Shown: positions 24,550-34,451, numbered from the stretch's first letter. The stretch: 64,000 bases of DNA from Lachnospiraceae bacterium (GCA_902363135.1 CABIZF010000002.1:310001-374000); one strand, 5' to 3'. The notes: a model not told the origin generated them from the letters alone. A program made the numbers and translations.

Positions 24550-25188
24550 TTGAAGAAATATGGAAAAGATTACCGGAGGGCTGCAGACGGCTATGAGTAT
24601 ATCGGAAGCTGGTATAAAACGTCGCTGACCGGAGATGCTTTAAAGAAAGAGGCACGTTTTTTCTGGATTTGCCTTGCCGTGATGTCAGTACAGTTTGTGC
24701 TCGGTCTTTCACTCAATAATGCAGGGAGCCGGATACTTTGGATTCTGTTGCCGTTTGTAGCGCTGTTTCTTCCGTTATTATACGGATGGATGGGAAGTGC
24801 AAAGCTGTATGGAATTGGAAAACGTCTGGAAAACGCCCGTGCAAATCAGGCGGCTTCGGACGCCTTGCAGGTACAGATTCCAAAGGCACATCGGAGCCAT
24901 CTGCGCCGCTCGGAATACGAGCAGTCGTTCCGTCGTCTGCTGCGCAGCTTTGTGGCCGGGGCAGTGCTGTCCAACGCTGTTTTTCTCGCGGATATTCTTG
25001 TGCTGGTCAGTAATGCCGCGCTTGGTTCGGTGGCAGGCGAGGCTGTTTTTGCAGGAAATGCGGCTGTCCTGGCAGTTCTGAATCTGGTCTGTGCGGTGAA
25101 AAGCTGGAAGGTGCATGCGTCTGTCCGCGCAGAAAATGAAGTGTCCGCGCCAGAAGGACATTACAACGAAAACGTACCTAAAAACTGA
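24550..25188 (+). CDS. Membrane protein of unknown function
   Basis: A 212-residue protein with four likely membrane segments in two pairs, at about 38-57 and 63-81, then about 136-157 and 163-182, separated by a basic loop (IPKAHRSHLRRSEYEQSFRRLL). The N-terminal DYRRAADGYEYIGSWYKTS is soluble. I recognise no family. It begins with TTG at 24550 after GGAAAGGAAAA, 26 bp after ktrA, so it may be cotranscribed with the potassium genes. The Glu-rich tail is poorly conserved-looking. Confidence 0.65.
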   Translation: MKKYGKDYRRAADGYEYIGSWYKTSLTGDALKKEARFFWICLAVMSVQFVLGLSLNNAGSRILWILLPFVALFLPLLYGWMGSAKLYGIGKRLENARANQAASDALQVQIPKAHRSHLRRSEYEQSFRRLLRSFVAGAVLSNAVFLADILVLVSNAALGSVAGEAVFAGNAAVLAVLNLVCAVKSWKVHASVRAENEVSAPEGHYNENVPKN

Positions 25189-25270
25189 CAAAAATGCTAA
25201 AAAAACGTAAAAAATGCAGGCAAAAATATACAAAAATTCCGTTTTCTTGACGCTCTGCAAGGATTGTCCA

Positions 25271-25298
25271 TTGAAATATATTCAAAAAATGTTATAGT
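25271..25298 (+). promoter_or_regulatory. Promoter of opp operon 1
   Basis: TTGAAA (25271-25276) and TATAGT (25293-25298) with 16 bp spacing, followed by a leader of about 90 bases that ends in AAAAGGAGG. Confidence 0.55.
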
Positions 25299-25391
25299 AT
25301 AGAGGTACTTATTGTGACGGGGAGGACGGGGAAGACCAGCTTGTTTTTTTCTGACAAACGAATAAGTGAATAAAAAAAAGGAGGATATAGC

Positions 25392-27704
25392 ATGAAGATG
25401 AAAAAGGTTCTGTCACTGATCATGGCAGGCGCAATGGTACTTGGAACGATGAGCATGAGCGCATTCGCAGAAGAGACCGAGGCAGCCAGTGAAGCGACAA
25501 CAGAGGCCGGCAGCACAGCTGCGGCAGACACGACAGGGGGGACTACACCGCTTGTAGTCGGCAGCCTGAATTTCTCAGAGAAATTCAGCGCATTTTTTGC
25601 AGAATCCGTACCGGATCAGACGATTGTCAATCTGACAAATCTGTATCTGATCGAAAACGACCGTTCCGGCAGCATTATTTACAACGGTGCAAATCCGGAG
25701 GGCGAGACGATCGCGTACAATGGCACGGATTACACGTACCATACACTGGCGAATGTTACCGTTACCGAGAACGAGGACAACACCGTGTACAATCTGAAGC
25801 TGCGTGATGATGTCGTATTTTCAGACGGCACACCGCTGACCGCAGATGATGTCATTTTCTCCATGTACGTATATTCTGATATGGATTATGACGGATATGC
25901 AACCTTCAGCGGAACTCCGATTAAGGGACTTCAGAATTACCGTCTGAACTCCACTGTAGCGGATTCTATCACAGATGAGGATGTTGCGGCAGCACTGACG
26001 GAAATGCCGGAGGGCCTGGCTGCTTCTGTAAAAGAGGCAATGAAGGAACTGCTTGATTCTGAGTATGACTGGGCAGATGCTGCATGGGAGGATTACTCCG
26101 CAGATTACGGTGTAAACAGCGGAGCAGAGTTCTTTGCACTGCTTTACGGCCCGGAGGACTACAGTGTAGAGGGGAAAGACCGCGAGACGATCGTGAACGA
26201 CGTTCTTGAGAATTATGGCACCGATTATGCTGCGCTGGCAGCAGCATACGGAGATGAGGCTTACTTTGATGAGACCGTTGCGGAACTTGCAAAGGAATAC
26301 CTGGTAGCAGAGAAGACCGCTGCAGGTGAAGGCGAAGAGGTACCGAATATTGAAGGTATCAAGAAGCTTGGCGATTATGAGATCGAAGTAACGACCGATG
26401 GCTTTGATGCGACTACCATTTATCAGCTCGGACTGATAGTCTCTCCGCTTAGCTACTATGGTGATCCGGCGCTGTATGATTATGACAACAATCAGTTCGG
26501 CTTTACCAGAGGCGACCTTTCCGCAGTACGCGAGAAGACCGCCAAGCCGATGGGCGCAGGCGCATACAAGTTTGTAAAATATGAGAATAAGACCGTTTAT
26601 CTGGAAGCAAACGAGAATTACTATAAGGGCGAGCCGAAGATCAAGAACATGCAGCTTCGTGAGTCCGCAGATGCTGACTTTATCCCGGGCGTAGAGCAGG
26701 GTACGATCGACCTGGCAGATCCGAGCGGAAGCAAGTCTGCATTTGAGCAGATCAAGAGCATCAACTCCAACGGTGAGCTGGATGGCGACCGCATCAATAC
26801 CAGCCTGGTAGACAACCTTGGCTACGGCTACATCGGTATGAATGCAAATAATGTCTGTGTAGGCGACGAGCCGGGAAGCGATGCCTCCAAGAATCTTCGT
26901 AAGGCAATTGCAACGGTTCTTGCTGTATATCGTGACGTAACGATCGATTCCTACTACGGAGACGCAGCAGCAGTCATCAACTACCCGATCTCCAATACCT
27001 CCTGGGCAGCACCGCAGAAGTCTGATGCAGACTATGAGGTGGCATTCTCCAAGGACGTTGAAGGCAACCCGATTTATACAGATGATATGACCGATGATGA
27101 GAAGTTCGCAGCAGCGCTTGAGGCGGCAAAGGGCTTCTTCGCAGCAGCAGGCTACACCTTCGGTGATGACGGAAAGATGACTGCAGCTCCAGCCGGCGCA
27201 AAGCTTTCCTACGAGGTTATGATCGGTGCAGCCGGTACCGGTGATCATCCGTCCTTCGCAATCCTGACCGATGCAAAGGCAGCACTTGCAACTATCGGCT
27301 TTGATCTTGAGATCAACGATATTACAGATTCAAATATCATGTGGGATGCAAACAATGCAGGTACGAGCGAACTGTGGTGTGCAGCATGGCAGGCAACCCT
27401 GGATCCGGATATGGTTCAGATCTACCACAGCACAAAGGGAAGCTCTAACCATTACCGCATCGCGGATGAGACGCTGGATGCAGACATCATGGATGCAAGA
27501 TCAACCGCTGATCAGGCATATCGTAAGTCTGTATACAAGCAGTGCCTGGATATCATTATGGACTGGGCCGTAGAGATTCCGGTATACCAGAGACAGAATT
27601 GTGTCATCTACAGTACGGAGCGTATCAATGCAGATACCTTTACTCCGGATGTGACGACCTACTACAACTGGTATGCAGATGTAGAGAATATGGAAATGAA
27701 CTAA
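25392..27704 (+). CDS. Oligopeptide ABC transporter substrate-binding protein (opp 1)
   Basis: A 770-residue extracellular solute-binding protein of family 5 (OppA/DppA type), longer than the usual 500-600. The signal peptide ends SMSAFA followed by EETEA, a type I signal peptidase site; no lipobox cysteine is present. Family features include LRDDVVFSDGTPLTADDVIFS and MGAGAYKFVKYENKTVYLEANENYYKG. The extra length comes from an inserted acidic helical region at about residues 190-310 (DEDVAAALTEMPEGL...). It starts the operon with oppB, oppC, oppD and oppF downstream. AAAGGAGG precedes ATG. The lack of a lipid anchor is unusual in a Gram-positive and shared by all three systems here. Confidence 0.92.
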   Translation: MKMKKVLSLIMAGAMVLGTMSMSAFAEETEAASEATTEAGSTAAADTTGGTTPLVVGSLNFSEKFSAFFAESVPDQTIVNLTNLYLIENDRSGSIIYNGANPEGETIAYNGTDYTYHTLANVTVTENEDNTVYNLKLRDDVVFSDGTPLTADDVIFSMYVYSDMDYDGYATFSGTPIKGLQNYRLNSTVADSITDEDVAAALTEMPEGLAASVKEAMKELLDSEYDWADAAWEDYSADYGVNSGAEFFALLYGPEDYSVEGKDRETIVNDVLENYGTDYAALAAAYGDEAYFDETVAELAKEYLVAEKTAAGEGEEVPNIEGIKKLGDYEIEVTTDGFDATTIYQLGLIVSPLSYYGDPALYDYDNNQFGFTRGDLSAVREKTAKPMGAGAYKFVKYENKTVYLEANENYYKGEPKIKNMQLRESADADFIPGVEQGTIDLADPSGSKSAFEQIKSINSNGELDGDRINTSLVDNLGYGYIGMNANNVCVGDEPGSDASKNLRKAIATVLAVYRDVTIDSYYGDAAAVINYPISNTSWAAPQKSDADYEVAFSKDVEGNPIYTDDMTDDEKFAAALEAAKGFFAAAGYTFGDDGKMTAAPAGAKLSYEVMIGAAGTGDHPSFAILTDAKAALATIGFDLEINDITDSNIMWDANNAGTSELWCAAWQATLDPDMVQIYHSTKGSSNHYRIADETLDADIMDARSTADQAYRKSVYKQCLDIIMDWAVEIPVYQRQNCVIYSTERINADTFTPDVTTYYNWYADVENMEMN

Positions 27705-27781
27705 CTGACGGAAACGGAAGCAGACAGCAGTACTGCGAAGAGGTTTTGCGCAGTACCGGCTGTCAATGAAAAAGGGATGAC

Positions 27782-27801
27782 AGCCCACCGGATGGTGGGC
27801 T
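27782..27801 (+). other. Stem-loop after the opp 1 binding protein gene
   Basis: AGCCCACC pairs with GGTGGGCT around a 4-base loop, with no strong T run. Together with the following stem-loop it probably protects or partly terminates the binding-protein mRNA. Confidence 0.6.
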
Positions 27802-27855
27802 GTTGTACGCAATACAGAGCGTACAGCAAAAGGGTTCCTGGACAGGCGTCTGTGG

Positions 27856-27903
27856 TCGGAATACCTCAGAGAACCGGGAAAACGGTACTCTGAGGCATTC
27901 CGA
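27856..27903 (+). other. Second intercistronic stem-loop in opp 1
   Basis: TCGGAATACCTCAGAG pairs with CTCTGAGGCATTCCGA (one mismatch) around a 16-base loop. It lies between the binding protein and permease genes, where stem-loops often set higher binding-protein expression. Confidence 0.65.
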
Positions 27904-27947
27904 TCATTGAAACAGATCAGAAAAAACCGGAAAGGAGAAGCAATTGC

Positions 27948-28934
27948 ATGAAAAAATTTGTAATACGGCGGGTATTGCTTGGCATAGTGATTCTGTTTTT
28001 TGTATCACTGATTATTTATTCGATTGAGCGCAGCCTGCCGACTTCTTATGTAAAAGGAAAAGCGATGGCGATGTCGCAGAAACAGGGTGCCAAGCCTTAT
28101 GAGGAGCTGCTGGCAGATCTGAACGCCTCCTACGGACTGGATAAGCCGGTACTGGAGGGGTATTTTGTATGGCTGAAGGATGCCGTTCGCGGTGACTTCG
28201 GAGAGTCCTGGGTTTGGACACAGCCGGTAACACAGAAATTTGCCAATGTTATCTGGTATTCCTTTGCCCTAAGTGCGGTGGCGTTTGTTCTGGAAATCAT
28301 GATAGCGATTCCGCTGGGAATTATTTCCGCGACAAAGCAGTACAGCAAGGCGGACTATGCGGTGACGGTATTCGCGCTGATCGGCATTTCCCTGCCAACG
28401 TTTTTCTTTGCGACGATCCTGAAATGGATTTTCTCCATCAATCTTGGATGGTTCGACCTGTATGGTATCGTCGGGCGTATGCATGAGACGTACGGAAGCG
28501 TCGGAAAGGTACTGGATATGGCAAAACATATGGTACTTCCGATCGTGACACTCACGATTGTCAGTGTCGGATCCCTGATGCGTTATACCCGTACCAACAT
28601 GCTGGAGGTGCTCAACGCAGATTACATCCGTACTGCACGGGCAAAGGGCCTGCCGGAGAAGAAGGTCATCTACCACCATGCATTCCGCAATACGCTGATC
28701 CCGATCATTACGATTCTCGGAAGCTCACTTCCGGGTCTGTTCGGAGGAGCCATGATCACAGAGACACTGTTCCAGATTCCGGGAATCGGTTATACCTCTT
28801 ACCAGTGTCTGGTGCAGGGAGATATTCCGTTTACGATGTTCTACATGACATTTCTTGCAGTACTGACGCTGCTGGGCAACCTGCTTGCAGATATTCTGTA
28901 TGCAGTAGCTGACCCGCGTGTCAGAATCAACTAG
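27948..28934 (+). CDS. oppB: Oligopeptide ABC transporter permease OppB (opp 1)
   Basis: A 328-residue inner permease of the DppB/OppB type with six membrane segments. The N-terminal MKKFVIRRVLLGIVILFFVSLIIY is the first segment. The EAA loop that contacts the ATPases is well kept: DYIRTARAKGLPEKKVIYHHAFRNTLIP. GIGYTSYQCLVQGDIPFTMFYM ends the pore region. ATG 27948 follows AAAGGAG. It pairs with OppC1, encoded 14 bp downstream. Confidence 0.93.
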   Translation: MKKFVIRRVLLGIVILFFVSLIIYSIERSLPTSYVKGKAMAMSQKQGAKPYEELLADLNASYGLDKPVLEGYFVWLKDAVRGDFGESWVWTQPVTQKFANVIWYSFALSAVAFVLEIMIAIPLGIISATKQYSKADYAVTVFALIGISLPTFFFATILKWIFSINLGWFDLYGIVGRMHETYGSVGKVLDMAKHMVLPIVTLTIVSVGSLMRYTRTNMLEVLNADYIRTARAKGLPEKKVIYHHAFRNTLIPIITILGSSLPGLFGGAMITETLFQIPGIGYTSYQCLVQGDIPFTMFYMTFLAVLTLLGNLLADILYAVADPRVRIN

Positions 28935-28948
28935 AAGGGAGAGAGAAA

Positions 28949-30664
28949 ATGAGCGACAATAAAAATACAGCGACTGCGCTGGATGATGAACGCCGGGTAA
29001 AGGTACTCTCTCCGGGGCAGCTGGTAGCAAAGCGTTTTTTCCGTAACCGTCTGGCAATGGTCGGACTGATTATTCTGGTTACGATGTTTGTTTTCTCCTT
29101 CATCGGAGGAATGGTGAGTCCGTACGGTGAGAGTGAGGTGTTCCGGAAAACGGAGGCGACCTGGAAGGATTATGCCGGTGCGGGCTACAACAGCAATTTC
29201 ATTTTCCGGTCTGTAGACGGACAGGAGCTTCCGGCTGCGGCGCAGCAGAAATTTATCCTGGCAGTCAATAAGTCACAGGAGAGCTTTGATGCAGACGGAG
29301 TGACCTACATGCTGGAAAAATGTGGGGAGGATTTTTATACGCTTTCCTCACAGCAGGCACTTGCAACCGTACTGACATTAAAGGGAAAATCCTCCTTTAA
29401 GGAAATTGGAGATGCGACGGTGACGGATGCAATCAAAAAAGCCTACGAGGAGGCATCCGAAAAGGAAGAGACGACCTTTGAGGCGGATGGTCAGACGTAC
29501 TTCATTAGCAAATCCGGAAGAGAGGAGACGATTTCCGGAGGAGGCGAGATCGCGCTGGCGACCAAAAAGGTATTCAACGCAGCGAAGGCAGATACCGGAA
29601 GTGACTATGCTTTTGAGAAGGAAGCCTTGCTGGCAAGTGAGGCAAATGCATCGACCTTTACCTGTGACGGTGAGACGTATGATATGCAGATACTGGAAAA
29701 CGGTGCGACAGAGATTTCAAAGGATGGAGAAATCTATGCGACGATTTCAAATCTGCTTGTATCTCCGCAGGCGAGCGGAACCTTCCTGTCACTGGAGTTT
29801 AAGGAAGCGGCGGAGCAGGCGATTCTGGCAAAGGAAAAAACCTTTACGGCAGCAGATGAGTCCGGCGAAGAAATCACCTATCAGCTTCAGAATAAGAATC
29901 AGCAGTATATTATCCGTGTGCAGAAGCAGACCACAGTGAATGATACCTATCATAAGCCGTCAGTGAAGCACTGGCTTGGAACGGACGGAAACGGTATGGA
30001 TATGCTGACCCGTCTGATGTACGGCGGACGTATTTCCCTGATGATCGGTTTTGTCGTTATCGTGATCGAGATTGTCCTTGGTATTATCATCGGCGGCTGC
30101 TCCGGCTATTTCGGCGGCTGGGTGGATACCTTACTGATGCGTGTCGTGGATGTCGTAATCTGTATCCCGGCAATGCCGCTGTATATTATCATCGGTTCCA
30201 TCATGGATTACTACAAGGTCGATCCGCGTCTGCGAATCTATGCCCTGTGTATCATCCTCGGACTGATCGGCTGGCCGGGCATTGCACGTATGGTCCGCGG
30301 ACAGATCCTCTCCCTTCGTGAGCAGGAGTTCATGATCGCGACAGAGGCGACCGGAGTGCGTATATCCCGGAGAATTTTCCGTCACCTGATCCCGAATGTC
30401 ATCCCGCAGCTGATCGTCATTGCGACGATGGGACTTGGCGATGTCATCCTGATGGAGGCGACCCTGAGCTTTTTGGGAATCGGTGTAAAATTCCCGTATG
30501 CGTCCTGGGGAAATATCGTCAATGCGGTAAATGATGTCTATGTACTGACGAACTTCTGGTTTGTATGGATTCCGGCCGGTTTCCTGATTCTGATTACGGT
30601 ACTTGGATTTAATTTCGTGGGCGATGGCTTAAGAGATGCCTTTGACCCGAAGATGAAACGGTAG
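28949..30664 (+). CDS. oppC: Oligopeptide ABC transporter permease OppC with a large extracytoplasmic insert (opp 1)
   Basis: A 571-residue permease, roughly twice the family length of about 300. The first membrane segment at about residues 33-53 is followed by some 270 extra residues before the conserved core restarts at KHWLGTDGNGMDMLTRLMYGGRISLMIGF. By topology the insert lies outside the cell. It is rich in acidic and Ser/Thr residues and appears to contain repeated modules (DADGVTYMLEKCGEDFYTLS, EADGQTYFISKSG, TCDGETYDMQILENGATEIS). The EAA loop FMIATEATGVRISRRIFRHLIPN is intact. GGGAGAG precedes the start. The insert may contact the large binding protein. Confidence 0.92.
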   Translation: MSDNKNTATALDDERRVKVLSPGQLVAKRFFRNRLAMVGLIILVTMFVFSFIGGMVSPYGESEVFRKTEATWKDYAGAGYNSNFIFRSVDGQELPAAAQQKFILAVNKSQESFDADGVTYMLEKCGEDFYTLSSQQALATVLTLKGKSSFKEIGDATVTDAIKKAYEEASEKEETTFEADGQTYFISKSGREETISGGGEIALATKKVFNAAKADTGSDYAFEKEALLASEANASTFTCDGETYDMQILENGATEISKDGEIYATISNLLVSPQASGTFLSLEFKEAAEQAILAKEKTFTAADESGEEITYQLQNKNQQYIIRVQKQTTVNDTYHKPSVKHWLGTDGNGMDMLTRLMYGGRISLMIGFVVIVIEIVLGIIIGGCSGYFGGWVDTLLMRVVDVVICIPAMPLYIIIGSIMDYYKVDPRLRIYALCIILGLIGWPGIARMVRGQILSLREQEFMIATEATGVRISRRIFRHLIPNVIPQLIVIATMGLGDVILMEATLSFLGIGVKFPYASWGNIVNAVNDVYVLTNFWFVWIPAGFLILITVLGFNFVGDGLRDAFDPKMKR

Positions 30665-30672
30665 GTGTGCAT

Positions 30673-31869
30673 ATGGGACTGTTTGGAAAGAAAAATGAGA
30701 ACTACATTTCCTCAAAGGAGACAAAGCGGATTTCAAAGGAGAACCGTCGGATCACCGGAGAGATTGAAAAAAAGCGGAACCGGAAAAACATTCCGGAATC
30801 TGAATATATCACTACGATGAAGAATCCGGATAACGTCGTGGAGTTTGACAATGTCCACACATATTTCTTTACCGATATCGGAACCGTCAAGGCAGTGGAC
30901 GGTGTTTCCTTTGAGGTGCCGCAGGGCAAGACGGTAGGAATCGTAGGAGAGAGCGGCTGCGGAAAATCCGTCACGAGTCTTTCTCTGATGCAGCTCGTAC
31001 AGCGCCCGCAGGGACAGACGGTAGAAGGGGAGATCCGTTTCAACAGCGGAGATAAGGTCTACAACATCGTCAACACGCCGATCACAGAGATGCAGAAGCT
31101 GCGCGGCAACGCAATGTCTATGATCTTCCAGGAGCCGATGACCTCCTTAAATCCGGTATTCCGGATCGGGGAACAGGTGGATGAGATCGTCGCACTGCAC
31201 AATCCGACTATGAGCAAGGAGGAAGTCAAGGCGCGTACGATTGAGATGCTCAAGCTGGTTGGTATCGCAAACAGCGATGGCGTCTATCGGATGTATCCGC
31301 ACGAGCTCTCCGGAGGTATGCGTCAGCGTATCTGTATCGCGATCGGTCTGGCGTGCAACCCGCGTCTGATCATCGCCGATGAGCCGACAACGGCACTCGA
31401 TGTGACGATTCAGGCACAGATCCTGGATCTGATGCGCAACCTGAAGGACAAGATCAATTCCTCGATCATGCTGATCACACATGACCTCGGTGTTATCGCA
31501 GAGATGGCAGACTATGTCGTTGTCATGTACGCAGGACGTGTCGTGGAAAAGGGAACCGCGCGGGAGATCTTTAAGAATCCGTCGCATCCATATACGATCG
31601 GACTGATGCGTTCCAAGCCGGTAGTCGGCAAGCAGGTCGACAAGCTCTACAGCATTCCGGGCAAGGTACCGAATCCGATCAACATGCCGGACTACTGCTA
31701 CTTCAAGGATCGCTGCGAGCTCTGCTGCGAGAAATGCTCCGGCAGCTATCCGGGCGTTATCAAGCTCAGTCCGACACATGAGGTCAGCTGCTACCGGTAC
31801 GCAGACCGTCCGGAGGCAGGATGGCTGATGGGAGAACATCTCGGAAAGGAGGGCGCTTCCGAACGGTAA
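30673..31869 (+). CDS. oppD: Oligopeptide ABC transporter ATPase OppD (opp 1)
   Basis: A 398-residue ATP-binding subunit with Walker [10 protein letters not shown]-loop MIFQEP, signature LSGGMRQR, Walker B LIIADEP and H-loop LITHDLG. The oligopeptide/dipeptide C-terminal domain ends with [16 protein letters not shown], whose cysteines ligate an Fe-S cluster in some homologues. An extra 50-residue basic N-terminus ([21 protein letters not shown]) precedes the NBD. ATG 30673 was chosen over GTG 30667 because AGGTG is better spaced. It is 8 bp after oppC1. Confidence 0.93.
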   Translation: MGLFGKKNENYISSKETKRISKENRRITGEIEKKRNRKNIPESEYITTMKNPDNVVEFDNVHTYFFTDIGTVKAVDGVSFEVPQGKTVGIVGESGCGKSVTSLSLMQLVQRPQGQTVEGEIRFNSGDKVYNIVNTPITEMQKLRGNAMSMIFQEPMTSLNPVFRIGEQVDEIVALHNPTMSKEEVKARTIEMLKLVGIANSDGVYRMYPHELSGGMRQRICIAIGLACNPRLIIADEPTTALDVTIQAQILDLMRNLKDKINSSIMLITHDLGVIAEMADYVVVMYAGRVVEKGTAREIFKNPSHPYTIGLMRSKPVVGKQVDKLYSIPGKVPNPINMPDYCYFKDRCELCCEKCSGSYPGVIKLSPTHEVSCYRYADRPEAGWLMGEHLGKEGASER

Positions 31870-31982
31870 AAAAGGTGTTCCGGTCAGAGACAGCATGACA
31901 GCTGCCGGCCGGGAATGCAAAGGTCCGCATATAAGCCGGAGACACCGGTGATATGTGGGAAATTTCGGGAGTAGAATTGACT

Positions 31983-32981
31983 ATGACAGAAAAGAAGAAT
32001 AAAACAACGCAGGAAGCGGATAACATCCTTGAGGTGTCCCACCTGAAAAAATATTTTCCGATCAAGGGCGGCATGTTTGGCCGTCAGGTCGGAGCGGTCA
32101 AGGCAGTCGACGACGTTTCTTTTACCTTAAAGCGCGGTACGACGATGGGACTGGTCGGCGAGAGCGGCTGTGGTAAATCGACGACCGGACGTACGATCCT
32201 GCGTCTGATCGAAAAGACGGACGGACAGGTACTGTTCAACGGTAAGGACGTCTATGGACTGTCAAATAAAGAAATGCGGGATATGCGTACAAAGATGCAG
32301 ATCATTTTCCAGGATCCATACTCCTCCTTATCCCCGCGTCTGCCGGTCGGTGAGATCATCGGCGAGGCAGTAAAGGAGCACAATCTGGTACCGAAAAACG
32401 AGTATCAGGATTATATTACAAAGATTATGAATGACTGCGGACTGCAGAGCTATCACAAGGATCGCTACCCGCATGAGTTCTCCGGCGGACAGCGTCAGCG
32501 TATCTGCATCGCGCGTGCACTGGCCCTGAATCCGGAGTTTGTAGTCTGCGACGAGCCGGTATCTGCGCTGGACGTATCCGTGCAGGCACAGATCATCAAC
32601 CTGCTGAAGACCCTGCAGGAGGAGCGGAATCTGACGTATCTCTTCATCTCTCATGACCTCTCCGTCGTAGAGCACATCTCCGATTCGATCGGTGTCATGT
32701 ATCTTGGCGGCCTTGTGGAGACCGGAGCGACCGAGGACATTTTCGCAAATCCGCTGCATCCGTACACACAGGCGCTTTTCTCCGCGATTCCGATGCCGGA
32801 TCCGGATCTGAAGCGGAACCGTATCATCCTGGAAGGAAGCATCCCATCCCCGGCCAATCCGCCGAAGGGCTGCAAGTTCCACACCCGCTGCAGCCGCTGC
32901 ATGGAGTGCTGCAAGACGGAAGAGCCAAAGGCAAAGGACATGGGGAACGGACATGTTGTAAAGTGCCATCTGTACGATTGA
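31983..32981 (+). CDS. oppF: Oligopeptide ABC transporter ATPase OppF (opp 1)
   Basis: A 332-residue second ATPase of opp 1. Walker A GESGCGKS, signature FSGGQRQR, Walker B VVCDEP and H-loop FISHDLS are intact. The C-terminal cysteine cluster CKFHTRCSRCMECC is the oligo/dipeptide transporter hallmark. In-frame ATG 31953 is an alternative, but MTEKKNKTTQ at 31983 follows GGGAG and better fits family length. It is the last gene of the operon, followed by a terminator. Confidence 0.93.
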   Translation: MTEKKNKTTQEADNILEVSHLKKYFPIKGGMFGRQVGAVKAVDDVSFTLKRGTTMGLVGESGCGKSTTGRTILRLIEKTDGQVLFNGKDVYGLSNKEMRDMRTKMQIIFQDPYSSLSPRLPVGEIIGEAVKEHNLVPKNEYQDYITKIMNDCGLQSYHKDRYPHEFSGGQRQRICIARALALNPEFVVCDEPVSALDVSVQAQIINLLKTLQEERNLTYLFISHDLSVVEHISDSIGVMYLGGLVETGATEDIFANPLHPYTQALFSAIPMPDPDLKRNRIILEGSIPSPANPPKGCKFHTRCSRCMECCKTEEPKAKDMGNGHVVKCHLYD

Positions 32982-32987
32982 GTATAG

Positions 32988-33023
32988 CTGCCAGTTTTCT
33001 TTGACGGAAGACTGGCAGTTCTT
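32988..33023 (+). terminator. Terminator of opp operon 1
   Basis: CTGCCAGTTTTC pairs with GGAAGACTGGCAG (one bulge), followed by TTCTTG. Confidence 0.65.
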
Positions 33024-33111
33024 GTATACAGGCCGATACGAAGAATCAGACAGACGATATAAAAGTAAGCGCTGAGAAATCAGAGAGGAAGAAAAGGAGA
33101 AGCGGATAAAA

Positions 33112-33471
33112 ATGAAGGAAAAAAAGAAAAAACGCAGACAGGAGGAGCTTCCTGATTATACCGTTGCGCACATGGATGTCGATGGCATGCCGTGGAATTC
33201 AAAGCGTCCGTGGCAGCTTCTGCCGGGAGACCCTGCAAGGGAGAGCCGGAAAAAGAGGAGTCTTCAATATGCAGAGCCGGATGATGCACAACAGGATGGC
33301 GAGGATGCACTTTCCGCATTTCTCGCAGAACAAAAACAGGACGAGCTGACAAAGGAAGAACGTCGCTCTCTTGTCTGGCTCGCCCTGAAGGCTTCTCTGG
33401 CAGTCGGCGGTGTGTTTGTGCTGGCTGCGTTTCTGTTTCTTTTATTTTGTGTAAATGTATGGTTTCAATAA
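33112..33471 (+). CDS. Small single-pass membrane protein, unknown
   Basis: A 119-residue protein. The N-terminus is very basic (MKEKKKKRRQEELPDY) and is followed by MDVDGMPWNSKRPW, a charged stretch, and one C-terminal membrane segment at about residues 93-116 (AVGGVFVLAAFLFLLFCVNVW). This is a tail-anchored layout with a cytoplasmic N-terminus. I do not recognise the family. AAAAGGAG precedes the ATG. It lies between opp 1 and the C39-like gene and is convergent with the latter. Confidence 0.65.
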   Translation: MKEKKKKRRQEELPDYTVAHMDVDGMPWNSKRPWQLLPGDPARESRKKRSLQYAEPDDAQQDGEDALSAFLAEQKQDELTKEERRSLVWLALKASLAVGGVFVLAAFLFLLFCVNVWFQ

Positions 33472-33513
33472 AAAAGGAAAGTAGCGGCGTGGCGAAGTCT
33501 GCAAATATCGGGT

Positions 33514-34155
33514 TTAATCCGCATGCGGCTCGATCAGAAAGCACGGCTCTGCCATTGTCCGCTCCATGATCACGGCCTCGCGCAGTGCCGGGTCTGACAT
33601 CTCGTAGTAGTCGGAACCGGTGCGGTTCAGCCGCTCAATGGAAACGCTGCGGTTCGCGCGCTTCGGCATGTCGTAGAGAAAATGAATCTCATCGGTGCGG
33701 TATTCCTCGTCGAATTCCGGGTCGTCCTCCTCTTCGTAATACGGGTCAAAGAGCAGCACCCGCCCGTCATCGGTCAGCCCGGTCAGCAGGACATAGTGCG
33801 GGCATTCGAGAATCAGGCGAACCTGAACAGCCGCGCCTCTTTTGAGCGCCTCATACACCGGGGATCCCGGAAGGAGCGTCACCTCATCACCGGAGAGAAA
33901 TTCGCAGTGGATCGGAAAGCAGCGCGTCTCTGCGAAATGATTCATCCAGTTCGTGAGATAATGCATCGCCGCTGCCGAAGTGCCGCGTCGACACAGCTCT
34001 CCCTTCGTATTATACGTGTCCAGCGTGTAGAGCATAATAAATTTTACAATATCCGGGAAAATTTCCTCCCGGTCAAAAAGATAGCGGACGCCGTTCAGAA
34101 ACGAAACCGGTCCGCAGTCATATTCGCTGGTCTGATAGTTTAAAACATTTTTCAT
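33514..34155 (-). CDS. Stand-alone C39-like cysteine peptidase
   Basis: A 213-residue cytosolic protein that resembles the peptidase C39/papain-like fold. YQTSEYDCGPVSFLNGV near the N-terminus supplies the putative nucleophile Cys14. CPHYVLLTGLTDDGRVLLFDPYY supplies the His and Asp of the triad at about 119 and 135. C39 domains normally cut double-glycine leaders when fused to ABC exporters; here no membrane or NBD part exists and no signal peptide is seen. The substrate is unknown. It is flanked by opp 1 and opp 2 on the opposite strand. The ATG is preceded only by a weak site, GGCGGGAT. Confidence 0.7.
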   Translation of the reverse strand: MKNVLNYQTSEYDCGPVSFLNGVRYLFDREEIFPDIVKFIMLYTLDTYNTKGELCRRGTSAAAMHYLTNWMNHFAETRCFPIHCEFLSGDEVTLLPGSPVYEALKRGAAVQVRLILECPHYVLLTGLTDDGRVLLFDPYYEEEDDPEFDEEYRTDEIHFLYDMPKRANRSVSIERLNRTGSDYYEMSDPALREAVIMERTMAEPCFLIEPHAD

Positions 34156-34318
34156 AAGTAAATCCCGCCTGTTTTCTCTTAAGAATTATTCTCAACTACT
34201 GTATCGTCTGCAGGATGATTTGTCAAGATTTAACTGTGAATCTAACTTTTACTTTTATGATAATGCCGGGAGAATTCAGCAAAAAAAGAAATTCTTTAAT
34301 TTTTTCTGAAAAATGTAT

Positions 34319-34347
34319 TTGACATTTGAACTGTGGTATACTAAAAT
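34319..34347 (+). promoter_or_regulatory. Promoter of opp operon 2
   Basis: TTGACA (34319-34324) and TAAAAT (34342-34347) with 17 bp spacing, followed by a leader of about 100 bases to the binding-protein start. Confidence 0.7.
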
Positions 34348-34451
34348 AAATTAACCAAATCATATAAAACATATAGAGATGGTAGGAAAAGCGGAGATTA
34401 GCCGCTTGCAGCAAAGCGCCGGGTGCAGCCGGACGCAAAAGGAGGAGAACT

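Noticed and set aside
25821..27248. 475-codon minus-strand frame inside the opp 1 binding-protein gene
   Set aside because: Antisense shadow with cysteine- and leucine-rich composition and no domain.
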